In this document: positions 56,017 to 63,736 of the stretch, piece by piece | Position numbering within the stretch: the first letter of the stretch is position 1 | How the letters are laid out: every line of letters starts with the position of its first letter | Assembly: GCF_009429125.1 (NCBI RefSeq) | Contig: NZ_CP045529.1 | Coordinates: forward strand, 1,178,001 to 1,242,000 | DNA: 64,000 bases | Reading direction: 5' to 3' | DNA from: Luteimicrobium xylanilyticum | GTDB taxonomy: Bacteria > Actinomycetota > Actinomycetes > Actinomycetales > Cellulomonadaceae | Notes under the pieces: model-generated | Database searches by the model: none | What the model was told of the DNA's origin: nothing | Seen by the model: the letters and a program-made list of their open reading frames with translations, nothing else | Position numbers and translations under genes: made by a program

Positions 56017-57653
56017 CCACCCCGCTCGTCGACCTCAAGGGTCGCAGCCCGTGGAGCGTGCTCCCGCCGCTCGTGATGGGCTTCTTCATGGTCATGGTCG
56101 ACATGACCATCGTGAACATCGCCGTCCCCTCGATCCAGAAGTCGCTCGACGCCGACCTCACCTCGGTGGGCTGGGTGAACAGCGGCTACCTGCTCTCGTT
56201 CGCCGTCCTCATGCTGCCTGCGGGCCGTCTCGGCGACCGGTACGGCCCCCGGATGCTCTTCCTGTCCGGGCTCGTCGTCTTCACCGCCGCCTCCGCGCTC
56301 TGCGGCCTGGCCGACTCGATCAGCCTCCTCATCGCCGCCCGCGTCATCCAGGGCGTCGGGGCGGCGCTCATGACCCCACAGACGATGGCGGTCATCACGC
56401 GCGTCTTCCCCGCCAAGAGCCGCGGCGCCGCCCTCGGCATCTGGGGCATGGTCGCGGGCCTCGCCACCATCGCGGGGCCGGTCCTGGGCGGCTTCATCGT
56501 CGAGGACTGGGGCTGGGAGTGGATCTTCTACGTCAACATCCCCGTCGGCGTCGTCGCGATCGTCTACTCCGTGGTGACGGTGCCGCACCTGGAGACCCAC
56601 AAGCGGTACTTCGACGTGGTCGGCACGCTGCTGGCGGTCGCCGGGCTGTTCCTCCTCGTCTTCGGCCTCCAGGAGGGCGAGAACTACGACTGGGGCAAGA
56701 TCTGGGGCCCCGTCACGATCTGGGAGCTCATCGGCGCCGGGCTCGTCGTGCTGGGCGTGTTCCTCGTGTGGCAGCACCGGCTCGGCGACAAGGCGCTGCT
56801 GCCGCTGCGCCTCTTCCACTACCGGAACTTCTCGCTCGCCAACGTCTCGGCCTTCATGATCTCGTTCGCGATGCTCGGGATCTTCTTCCCGCTGACGATC
56901 TTCCTGCAGTCGATCCTCGGACTGAGCCCGCTCGCCGCCGCCATGGTCAACCTGCCGGCCTCGCTGCTGTCCGGCATCGTGGCGCCGTTCGCGGGTCGCC
57001 TGTCCGACCGCATCAACGGCAAGTGGGTCGTGGCGACCGGCTTCGGCTTCATCGCCGTCTCCCTGCTGCTCGTCTACTCGGTCCTCACCCCCGACGTCTC
57101 GGAGGCGACGCTGATCTGGTGCATGATCCCGTTCGGCATCGGCACCGGGCTGGTGTTCTCGCCCATGGTCAACCTCGCGACCGCGGGTCTCGACCACCGC
57201 ACCGCGGGCGCCGGCGCGGGCGCGTTCAACACCATCCGCCAGGTCGGCAGCGTCGTGGGCTCCGCGGCCATCGTCGCGATGCTAACAGGACGGCTCGCGA
57301 CCACCATCCCGAACGCTGCGCACGACGTCGCGGCGGGGCTGCCCGCCGACCTCCGGCAGCCCTTCGCCACGATCTTCTCGGGCGGCGACGTGTCGGCCGA
57401 CACGATCCAGCAGGGCTTCCAGCCTCCCGCCGGGGTCACCGGCGAGGCGGCGAAGCGGATCGGCGCGGCCGCCCAGCAGGCCGTGGGAGACGGCTTCACC
57501 GTCGCGGTCAAGGACACGCTCCTGCTCGTCGTCGCCGCGCTCGTCGCCGGCGGCGTGGCCGCCCTGTTCATGTCGCCGACCCGGCGCGCGTCCGACGACG
57601 CGGTCCCGGCGGCCGGGGCCGGAGAGGCCTCGGAGGAGCCCGCGGCCGTCTGA
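56013..57653 (+). CDS. DHA2-family MFS drug exporter
   Basis: A 546-residue EmrB/QacA-type transporter with fourteen predicted membrane helices. The first helix reads MGFFMVMVDMTIVNIAVPSI (motif D1), then SVGWVNSGYLLSFAVLMLPAGRLGDRYG (motif A) and RVIQGVGAALMTPQTMAVI, and motif C appears as GMVAGLATIAGPVLGGFIV. It probably exports hydrophobic cations or drugs by proton antiport. The start overlaps the padR stop. A hairpin terminator follows the stop. Confidence 0.93.
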   Translation: MTTPLVDLKGRSPWSVLPPLVMGFFMVMVDMTIVNIAVPSIQKSLDADLTSVGWVNSGYLLSFAVLMLPAGRLGDRYGPRMLFLSGLVVFTAASALCGLADSISLLIAARVIQGVGAALMTPQTMAVITRVFPAKSRGAALGIWGMVAGLATIAGPVLGGFIVEDWGWEWIFYVNIPVGVVAIVYSVVTVPHLETHKRYFDVVGTLLAVAGLFLLVFGLQEGENYDWGKIWGPVTIWELIGAGLVVLGVFLVWQHRLGDKALLPLRLFHYRNFSLANVSAFMISFAMLGIFFPLTIFLQSILGLSPLAAAMVNLPASLLSGIVAPFAGRLSDRINGKWVVATGFGFIAVSLLLVYSVLTPDVSEATLIWCMIPFGIGTGLVFSPMVNLATAGLDHRTAGAGAGAFNTIRQVGSVVGSAAIVAMLTGRLATTIPNAAHDVAAGLPADLRQPFATIFSGGDVSADTIQQGFQPPAGVTGEAAKRIGAAAQQAVGDGFTVAVKDTLLLVVAALVAGGVAALFMSPTRRASDDAVPAAGAGEASEEPAAV

Positions 57654-57667
57654 CCTGGGGCATCGTC

Positions 57668-57704
57668 CGACGGCCCGGTCCGCTCCCTGCGGGCCGGGCC
57701 GTCG
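57668..57704 (+). terminator. Terminator after the DHA2 exporter
   Basis: An 11-bp stem, CGACGGCCCGG (57668-57678) with CCGGGCCGTCG (57694-57704); the 15-nt loop includes a further CCGC/GCGG pairing, giving a compact hairpin 15 bp after the stop. Confidence 0.75.
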
Positions 57705-57801
57705 GCGTACCCGGAGGCCCGGGTTAACTTCTCGTGACGGCTCGGCGACACGGGCGCCTCCTGCCGTGCCAGGCGAATCACACGGGCGTAGTTTGCCGAC
57801 A

Positions 57802-57917
57802 TGGGCGACGCCTCGTCGCCCACGGGAGGCCAGCCCATGAATCGTGCACCGCGAGCTCTCGCGGTCCAGGCGCGGGAGGGCCGGTCCCGGCCCGACGGCG
57901 TCGGGCACGGGCCGGCC
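57802..57917 (+). other. Structured 5' leader upstream of the PhoH-like gene
   Basis: Within the about 290-bp gap upstream of the PhoH-like gene, three hairpins follow each other: TGGGCGACG-CCT-CGTCGCCCA (57802-57822), CCGCGAG-CT-CTCGCGG (57849-57864), and a long imperfect stem from GGCCGG (57879) to CCGGCC (57917) whose core GCCCGAC/GTCGGGC is perfect. A TANNNT-like TAGTTT (57789-57794) lies before the first. A candidate cis-acting RNA; the ligand or mechanism is unknown and no known riboswitch was recognised. Confidence 0.45.
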
Positions 57918-57946
57918 GACCGCAGACCCGCATGAGGGAGCCTGCC

Positions 57947-59326
57947 GTGGACCAGACCTCGCCCGCCACGACGGAGATGTTCAGCACGACGGAGGCGCCA
58001 GGCGCGCCGGACGGTCGTCGGACGTTCGTCCTCGACACGTCGGTGCTCCTGTCCGACCCGCGCGCCATGCTCCGGTTCGCCGAGCACGACGTGGTCCTCC
58101 CGATCGTCGTCATCACCGAGCTCGAGGCCAAGCGCCACCACGCCGAGCTCGGGTACTTCGCCCGCAGCGCGCTCCGGCTCCTCGACGACTTGCGGGTCAA
58201 GAACGGGCGGCTCGACGCGCCGATCCCGGTCGGCGACGTGGGGGGGACGCTGCGCGTCGAGCTCAACCACACCGACCCGACGGTCCTGCCCGCGGGCTTC
58301 CGGCTCGGGGACAACGACACCCGGATCCTCTCGGTCGCGGCGAACCTCGCCTCCGAGGGTGCCGTCGTCACCGTCGTCTCCAAGGATCTGCCGATGCGGG
58401 TCAAGGCCTCGGCTGTCGGGCTGCGGGCCGAGGAGTACCGCGCCGAGCTGGCGGTCGACTCCGGCTGGACGGGGATGGCGGAGCTCGACCTGTCCGACGA
58501 GCAGATGAACCACCTGTGGGAGGCCGAGTCCGTCGAGCTCGCGTCGCTCGACCCCATGACCGTCGAGGCCGCGGCGCCCCTGCACTGCCACACCGGGCTC
58601 GTCCTGCACAGCCCGCGCGGCTCGGCGCTCGGCCGGGTCACCCCCGACAAGCACGTCCAGCTCGTCCGCGGGGACCAGGACGTCTTCGGGCTGCACGGGC
58701 GGTCCGCGGAGCAGCGGGTCGCGATCGACCTGCTGCTCGACGAGGCCGTCGGCATCGTCTCGCTCGGTGGACGCGCCGGGACCGGCAAGTCGGCGCTCGC
58801 GCTCTGCGCGGGCCTCGAGGCCGTCCTGGAGCGCGGGCAGCACCGCAAGGTCATGGTCTTCCGGCCGCTGTACGCCGTCGGCGGCCAGGAGCTCGGCTAC
58901 CTGCCCGGGACCGAGAACGAGAAGATGAACCCCTGGGCGCAGGCCGTCTTCGACACGCTCGGCGCGATCGTGTCGCGTGAGGTCGTCGAGGAGGTCCTCG
59001 ACCGCGACCTGCTCGAGGTCCTGCCCCTCACGCACATCCGCGGGCGCTCGCTGCACGACGCGTTCGTGATCGTCGACGAGGCGCAGTCGCTCGAACGGAA
59101 CGTCCTGCTCACGGTGCTCTCGCGGATCGGGCAGAGCTCGCGGGTGGTGCTGACGCACGACGTCGCGCAGCGCGACAACCTGCGGGTCGGCCGGCACGAC
59201 GGCGTCGCCGCGGTCATCGAGTCGCTCAAGGGGCACCCGCTGTTCGCGCACGTCACGCTGACCCGGTCCGAGCGGTCGGCGGTCGCGGCGCTCGTCACGG
59301 AGATGCTGGAGCAGATCGAGGTCTGA
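57947..59326 (+). CDS. PhoH-family ATPase with PIN domain (PhoH2-type)
   Basis: A 459-residue protein with an N-terminal PIN-like nuclease domain ([19 protein letters not shown], with D30; later [14 protein letters not shown]) and a C-terminal PhoH ATPase: Walker [15 protein letters not shown] near residue 275 and Walker [14 protein letters not shown] near residue 375. PhoH2 proteins are RNA helicase/RNase enzymes, ATP-dependent. The GTG start at 57947 has GGGAG six bases upstream; an ATG 15 bp before it is the alternative. A structured leader precedes it. The last 32 bases overlap the convergent phosphotransferase gene. Confidence 0.92.
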   Translation: MDQTSPATTEMFSTTEAPGAPDGRRTFVLDTSVLLSDPRAMLRFAEHDVVLPIVVITELEAKRHHAELGYFARSALRLLDDLRVKNGRLDAPIPVGDVGGTLRVELNHTDPTVLPAGFRLGDNDTRILSVAANLASEGAVVTVVSKDLPMRVKASAVGLRAEEYRAELAVDSGWTGMAELDLSDEQMNHLWEAESVELASLDPMTVEAAAPLHCHTGLVLHSPRGSALGRVTPDKHVQLVRGDQDVFGLHGRSAEQRVAIDLLLDEAVGIVSLGGRAGTGKSALALCAGLEAVLERGQHRKVMVFRPLYAVGGQELGYLPGTENEKMNPWAQAVFDTLGAIVSREVVEEVLDRDLLEVLPLTHIRGRSLHDAFVIVDEAQSLERNVLLTVLSRIGQSSRVVLTHDVAQRDNLRVGRHDGVAAVIESLKGHPLFAHVTLTRSERSAVAALVTEMLEQIEV

Positions 59327-60275
59327 GCGTGGCGAGGAGCTGCTCGCGGGGCTTGGCGCCGTAGCGGGCGAGCTCGTCGGGCGTCGTGTCGTCGAGCCAG
59401 CCCCACCAGGTGCGCGAGCGGTTCACCGCGTGCACGACGCGCGCCGCGGACCAGAGCTCGTCGTCGACCTGGGTCTCCCACACCTCGGCCCACGCGTCCG
59501 TCACGACGGACGCGTGGGCACCGAGCCCCTGCTCCCGCAGCCAGAGGTGGGGCACGAGGAGGATCTCGAGCGGGTGGGACCACTGCCCGTCGCCGAGGTC
59601 GAAGAGCCGCATCGCGCCGGCCTCGGCGTACGCGTTCCCGGGGTGCAGGTCGCCGTGGTTCCAGGTGGCCGGCAGACCCGACGCGGCCAGAACCTCCGAC
59701 GCGGCGACGACCTCGGCGCGGGCCGCGTCGAGCCGTGCGTCGTCCCGTGTCCCGAGGCGGCCCGGGTGGTCGGGCGGCAGCGCCCGCAGGAGCTCCCGCA
59801 GCTCGTCGAACCAGTCGACCGCCCGCTCGGGCGGGCAGTCGGGCAGCCCCGCGCCGAGGAGGAGGTCGCGGTGCGGGACGAGCGCCCGCTGGATCCGTCC
59901 GCCCTCGCGCACGAGCCCGCACCAGGCGTCGAGGGTCGGCGGGCCGTCGTCGCCCAGCGACGGTCCGTGGTCGGCCGTGAGCATCCAGCCGTGGTCCGGG
60001 TCGACGGCGAGCGGCGCCTGCACGGCGCCCGGGACGAGATCGGCCAGCACGTGCTGCAGGGCAGCCTCGAACGCGAAGTACGGCTGGTTCGCCTTGAACC
60101 AGACCGTCCCGCGGTCGGTCGGGAGGACGAGCTGGGTCGACCACGGCCGGACGCGCGGCTGCTCGGCCGGCCCGGTCACGGCCCGGCCCGCAGCCTCGAG
60201 GCGACCGGTCGCCCAGGCCACGGCATCGTCGCGCCACCGAGGGGTCGCGACTCGTTCGGAGAAGGCGGGCGTCAT
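59295..60275 (-). CDS. Aminoglycoside phosphotransferase-family kinase-like protein
   Basis: A 326-residue protein with the APH/ChoK-type catalytic loop [11 protein letters not shown] and the metal site [10 protein letters not shown] (DxxD). An N-terminal lobe with [16 protein letters not shown] would hold the ATP lysine. Many such proteins phosphorylate small molecules rather than antibiotics, so a resistance role is only possible. ATG start at 60275; its 3' end overlaps phoH by 32 bp, tail to tail. It is divergent from the double GNAT gene. Confidence 0.85.
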   Translation of the reverse strand: MTPAFSERVATPRWRDDAVAWATGRLEAAGRAVTGPAEQPRVRPWSTQLVLPTDRGTVWFKANQPYFAFEAALQHVLADLVPGAVQAPLAVDPDHGWMLTADHGPSLGDDGPPTLDAWCGLVREGGRIQRALVPHRDLLLGAGLPDCPPERAVDWFDELRELLRALPPDHPGRLGTRDDARLDAARAEVVAASEVLAASGLPATWNHGDLHPGNAYAEAGAMRLFDLGDGQWSHPLEILLVPHLWLREQGLGAHASVVTDAWAEVWETQVDDELWSAARVVHAVNRSRTWWGWLDDTTPDELARYGAKPREQLLATLRPRSAPASP

Positions 60276-60314
60276 CGATCACTCCTGTCTCGGGCCGCGA
60301 TTCGTCCGGGGCGG

Positions 60315-60320
60315 TACGGT
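60315..60320 (+). promoter_or_regulatory. -10 hexamer of the double GNAT gene
   Basis: TACGGT ends 6 nt before the ATG at 60327, without a Shine-Dalgarno: a leaderless start. Confidence 0.6.
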
Positions 60321-60326
60321 GCGCGC

Positions 60327-61373
60327 ATGCCCATCCTGCCCGGTCCGACCGTCGACCTCGCGGCGCTCTTCTCCGCGCCTGCGCCGCCCGTGCTGCGCGC
60401 TCGCGGCGGGCTGCGGCTGCGACCCTGGACGCCCGACGACGCCCCCGCCGTCCGCGCGGTATACGCGGACCCGGACGTCCGACGCTGGCACGCGCGCACC
60501 GTGGAGGACGACGATGAGGCACGAGAGCTGGTGGCGGGCTGGACGGGGGAGTGGGGCGCTCGCACCGGGGCGCACTGGGCCGTCGACGACGACGGTGGGG
60601 CGCTCGTGGGCCGCGTCACCCTGGTCGATGTCGACGGCCGCGACGGCACCGCCGAGATCGGATACTGGACGGCTCCGGACGCGCGGGGTCGCGGCGTCGC
60701 GACCGCCGCGGTCGAGGCGGTCGTCGGATGGGCGAAGGCGGGTGGCCTGCGGCGGCTCGAGATCGAGCACGCGGTGGGCAACGTGGCGTCGTGCCGGGTG
60801 GCGGCACGTTCCGGTTTCGCGTTGGAGGGCGTCGAGCGCGCGTCCGCGCTCCACGAGGACGGCTTCCACGACATGCACGTGCACGTGCTCTTCCCGCGGC
60901 CGGACGAGCGTCCGGGCTCGCCGGCGGCGCTGGGGTCCGCGGGCGTCGTCGTCCGGTCGGCGCAGTGCGGGGACGCCGCGGCGCTCTGGCCGCTGGTCGA
61001 TGGCTTCGCCAGCACGGCGACGCCCACGCGCGCCGGCTTCGCGACGGCGCTCGCCGCGACCGTGATCCGTCCGGACGCACGTGTCCTGGTCGCGGAGGCG
61101 GGCGGCGCCGTCGTCGGCTACCTGCTCGCCCAGCTCCAGCCGACGTTCTTCGCCGACGCCCCGGTCGCGTGGGTGCAGGAGGTCGTGGTCGCCGCGGACC
61201 GGCGGGGGACGGGCGGCGTCGGGCGTGCGTTGGTGCGGGCCGTCGAGGCCTGGGCGGCCGAGTGCGGCGCGGCCTACGTGTCGCTCGCGTCGCGCCGGGC
61301 AGGGGACTTCTACCGCGCGATCGGGTACGACGCGTCCGCGACGTTCTACAAGCGCGCGGTCGAGGGCGCCTGA
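60327..61373 (+). CDS. Tandem GNAT acetyltransferase (two domains)
   Basis: A 348-residue protein with two GNAT domains. The N-terminal one (about 25-190) is RimJ/RimL-like: RLRPWTPDDAPAV, AEIGYWTAPDARGRGVATAAVEAVV (acetyl-CoA loop RGRGVAT) and EHAVGNVASCRVAARSGF. The C-terminal one (about 205-345) has VQEVVVAADRRGTGGVGRALV (RGTGGVG loop) and AYVSLASRRAGDFYRAIGY. Each could bind acetyl-CoA. The substrates are unknown. The start is leaderless. The 3' end overlaps the convergent FUSC gene by 28 bp. Confidence 0.86.
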   Translation: MPILPGPTVDLAALFSAPAPPVLRARGGLRLRPWTPDDAPAVRAVYADPDVRRWHARTVEDDDEARELVAGWTGEWGARTGAHWAVDDDGGALVGRVTLVDVDGRDGTAEIGYWTAPDARGRGVATAAVEAVVGWAKAGGLRRLEIEHAVGNVASCRVAARSGFALEGVERASALHEDGFHDMHVHVLFPRPDERPGSPAALGSAGVVVRSAQCGDAAALWPLVDGFASTATPTRAGFATALAATVIRPDARVLVAEAGGAVVGYLLAQLQPTFFADAPVAWVQEVVVAADRRGTGGVGRALVRAVEAWAAECGAAYVSLASRRAGDFYRAIGYDASATFYKRAVEGA

Positions 61374-62494
61374 ACCGGGCGCTCGCGGAACGGTACGACG
61401 AGCACGACGATCACCCCGACGACGACGCCCAGGAGGGTGTCGACGGCGCGGTCGGCGGCGAGCGTGCCCGCGTCGACAACGCCGCTGAGCGACGACATGA
61501 GCAGCGCCATCGGGGTGATGGTGAGCATCGCGACGGCGTAGTTGCGGACGACGATCAGCTCGGTGACGACCTGCAGCGCCGCGACGACGAGCGCGAGCAC
61601 CCAGAACGACAGGTGCGCGTCGAGGACGAGCCAGGCGAGGACTGCACCGGCGGCTGTCCCGGCGCCGCGGTGGAGCGCCCGCACGACCATGTGGCTGCGG
61701 GACACGCCCTGCAGCACCGCGGTCGCGCCGACGGCGGCCCAGCCCGGGTGCCCGAGCCCGACGGACTGCGCGACCACCGCACCGACGAGGGAGCCGACGC
61801 CGGTCCGGAGCGCCTCGGCGTGCCACGCCGGCACGGGCGGGTGGGCGGGCAGCAGCGGCGAGCGCTCCTGCACCCGCCTGGCGACGGCGCGAACCGCCGG
61901 GATCGCCGCGACGAGGAGCGCCAGCACCACACCGGTGGCCGTCGCGAGGCTCCGTGCTCCGATGCCCCCCACGGTGGCCGGGGCGGTCAGGCCGCCGGCC
62001 GCGGCGAAGACCACGAGCGTGGGGCCGGGCGGGCCGGTGCGGAACCAGGCCGTGCCCGCGCACGCGAGCGCCGCGATCAGTCCCAGGGCGACGGGGACGG
62101 TCCACGCCTCGAGGGTCGCCGACCCGGTGCTCGCCACGAGCCAGCCGGTGCCGCTCGCCAGCGCCATGGTCGCGACCTGCAGGACGCCGGCGCCGCCCAC
62201 GACCGTCAGGCGCGCGACCGGGTCCGCGAGCCGCCCGTACACGGCGACGATCGCCCCGAGCGCGGCGAACCCGGCGAGCTCGCGGTGCCCGATGGCAGCG
62301 AGGAGCGCGAGGGCGGCGAGGACCGTCAGGCCGGCGCGCAGGGCGACGCCGAGGTCGGCGCGCCCGTTCCCGGGGTTGACGGTGAGGGTGGCCTGCCACG
62401 TGCGCTGCAGGTGGTGGCGCGCCGTCGCGCGCGCGGTCGGCGGCGAGACGGTGCGGGAGGTGCGGTCGGCGGGTCGGGTCGGGGCAAGAGTCAT
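61346..62494 (-). CDS. FUSC-family membrane protein (aromatic acid exporter-like)
   Basis: A 382-residue protein with two sets of membrane helices (first: VALRAGLTVLAALALLAAIGHRELAGFAALGAIVAVYG; second: TGVGSLVGAVVAQSVGLGHPGWAAVGATAVLQG and LVVAALQVVTELIVVRNYAVAMLTITPMALLM), the fusaric acid resistance/AaeB-like repeat. It probably exports an aromatic or weak acid. The ATG at 62494 follows a -10 hexamer TAGACT by 7 nt. It is divergent from a MarR gene, with an operator-like dyad between, so the exporter is probably repressed by that MarR protein. Confidence 0.87.
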   Translation of the reverse strand: MTLAPTRPADRTSRTVSPPTARATARHHLQRTWQATLTVNPGNGRADLGVALRAGLTVLAALALLAAIGHRELAGFAALGAIVAVYGRLADPVARLTVVGGAGVLQVATMALASGTGWLVASTGSATLEAWTVPVALGLIAALACAGTAWFRTGPPGPTLVVFAAAGGLTAPATVGGIGARSLATATGVVLALLVAAIPAVRAVARRVQERSPLLPAHPPVPAWHAEALRTGVGSLVGAVVAQSVGLGHPGWAAVGATAVLQGVSRSHMVVRALHRGAGTAAGAVLAWLVLDAHLSFWVLALVVAALQVVTELIVVRNYAVAMLTITPMALLMSSLSGVVDAGTLAADRAVDTLLGVVVGVIVVLVVPFRERPVQAPSTARL

Positions 62495-62501
62495 CGGCAC
62501 C

Positions 62502-62558
62502 AGTCTAGCCGTTCGTTCATCGATAATTTACTAGTGAAGGAACAAAGAATCGTATCCT
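62502..62558. promoter_or_regulatory. Divergent leaderless promoters and MarR operator
   Basis: A minus-strand TAGACT (62502-62507) serves the FUSC gene and a plus-strand TATCCT (62553-62558) serves marR, 7 nt before ATG 62566. Between them TTCA-N4-TAA-T-TTA-N4-TGAA (62516-62538) is an AT-rich 23-bp dyad, the likely MarR operator controlling both. Confidence 0.72.
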
Positions 62559-62565
62559 TGCTCAC

Positions 62566-63078
62566 ATGGAGGCTCGAGAGGACGGTCACCACGACTACGT
62601 CGACCGGCTGCGCGCCCAGTGGGGCGAGCGGATCCCCGGCCTCGACACCTCGCCCGCCGAGGTCGTGGCGCGCGTCCTGCGGATCGGGGCCCTCGTCGGG
62701 CACGCTCACGACCGCGCGCTCGACGAGGAGGGGCTGACGCGCGGGGAGTTCGAGCTGCTTGCGGCCCTCCGGCGCGCCGACCACCCGCTGCGGGCGCGGG
62801 AGATCACGACGGTCACCGAGAGCCCGGGCGCCTCGATCACGAAGCGCCTCGACCGGCTCGAGCGCGCGGGCCTCGTCGAGCGGACCGTGCCCGAGCGGGA
62901 CCGCCGCGGCGTCCTCGTCGCGCTCACGGCCGCGGGGATCGCGCTCGTCGACCGTCTCTTCCCCGAGCAGGTCGCGCGCGAGGCGGCCGCCGTCTCGGCG
63001 CTCTCCGTGGACGAACGGGATCAGCTCGGCGCGCTGCTCGGGGTGGTGCTGCGCACGCTCGACCCCGTGGCCTACTGA
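62566..63078 (+). CDS. MarR-family regulator
   Basis: A 170-residue MarR protein. The winged helix reads LTRGEFELLAALRRADHPLRAREITTVTESPGASITKRLDRLERAGLVERTVPERDRRGVLVALTAAG, including the conserved wing residues DRRGVLV. The N-terminal helix HAHDRALDEEGL and C-terminal helices (LDERDQL-like) dimerise. It starts as a leaderless message. It is divergent from the FUSC exporter, whose expression it likely controls through the dyad at 62516-62538. The ligand is presumably a phenolic or weak acid. Confidence 0.92.
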   Translation: MEAREDGHHDYVDRLRAQWGERIPGLDTSPAEVVARVLRIGALVGHAHDRALDEEGLTRGEFELLAALRRADHPLRAREITTVTESPGASITKRLDRLERAGLVERTVPERDRRGVLVALTAAGIALVDRLFPEQVAREAAAVSALSVDERDQLGALLGVVLRTLDPVAY

Positions 63079-63120
63079 CCTCGACCGCGCCGCCTCGACA
63101 CCGCGCCGTCGGGGGGCTTG

Positions 63121-63146
63121 AGTTAGTAGTCACTAACTAGTAACTT
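63121..63146 (+). promoter_or_regulatory. TetR operator and -10 upstream of the TetR-MFS pair
   Basis: AGTTAGT-AGTC-ACTAACT (63121-63138) is a perfect 7+7 dyad, followed by -10-like TAACTT (63141-63146), 8 nt before the GTG. An AT-rich island; probably autoregulated by the TetR protein encoded just after it. Confidence 0.72.
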
Positions 63147-63154
63147 CACCTCCT

Positions 63155-63736
63155 GTGACAGAGCGGATGACGAGGGAGGCGCGCCGCGCGCAGCTGCTTG
63201 CGATCGCTGCGAGAGAGTTCGCGGCGCACGGGCTGCACGGCGCCTCGGTCGAGGCGGTCGCGCGCGAGGCAGGGATCACCCAGGCGTACGTGTTCCGCAT
63301 GTTCGGCACCAAGAAGGCGCTGTTCCTCGAGCTCGTCGGAGCCGCGTTCGACCGGTTCAGCGACGGCATGCGCGACGCCGCAGCCGCGCTGCCGGACGGG
63401 TCGGACGGCCTCGACGCGCTGAGCCGGATGGGCGCGCGCTACGACGAGCTGCTCGCCGACCGGACCACCCTGCTCCTCCAGCTCCAGGGCTTCGCGGCCT
63501 GCGGCGACGACGAGGTCCGCGACGTCGTGCGGTCCCGGTTCGCGCGCCTGTGGGACGCGGTCGCGACGACCGGGCTCGACGACGTGACCCTCAAGTCGTT
63601 CCTCGCCTTCGGGATGCTGCTCAACAGCGGCGCGGCGCTCGCTGCGGCGGACGTCGACGAGCCGTGGGCCCGTGGGATCCGGACCCGCATCCGGCCCGGG
63701 CTGTTCGAGCACGTCACGACGGCGACCAACCGGTGA
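63155..63736 (+). CDS. TetR-family regulator
   Basis: A 193-residue TetR protein. The N-terminal DNA-binding part reads TREARRAQLLAIAAREFAAHGLHGASVEAVAREAGITQAYVFRMFGTKKALFLELV; the C-terminal ligand domain shows a TetR_C-type pattern (LLLQLQGFAACGDDEVRDVVRSRF, FLAFGMLLNSGAAL). Its GTG start is close to the promoter, and its stop overlaps the transporter start (GTGA), so the two genes are co-expressed. It likely represses the adjacent MFS exporter. The inducer is unknown. Confidence 0.92.
   Translation: MTERMTREARRAQLLAIAAREFAAHGLHGASVEAVAREAGITQAYVFRMFGTKKALFLELVGAAFDRFSDGMRDAAAALPDGSDGLDALSRMGARYDELLADRTTLLLQLQGFAACGDDEVRDVVRSRFARLWDAVATTGLDDVTLKSFLAFGMLLNSGAALAAADVDEPWARGIRTRIRPGLFEHVTTATNR

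Noticed and set aside
57705-57946. Known riboswitch (for example c-di-AMP type) before the PhoH gene
   Set aside because: None of the conserved core motifs I know from such switches are visible; only hairpins are seen, so it is reported as an unknown leader.
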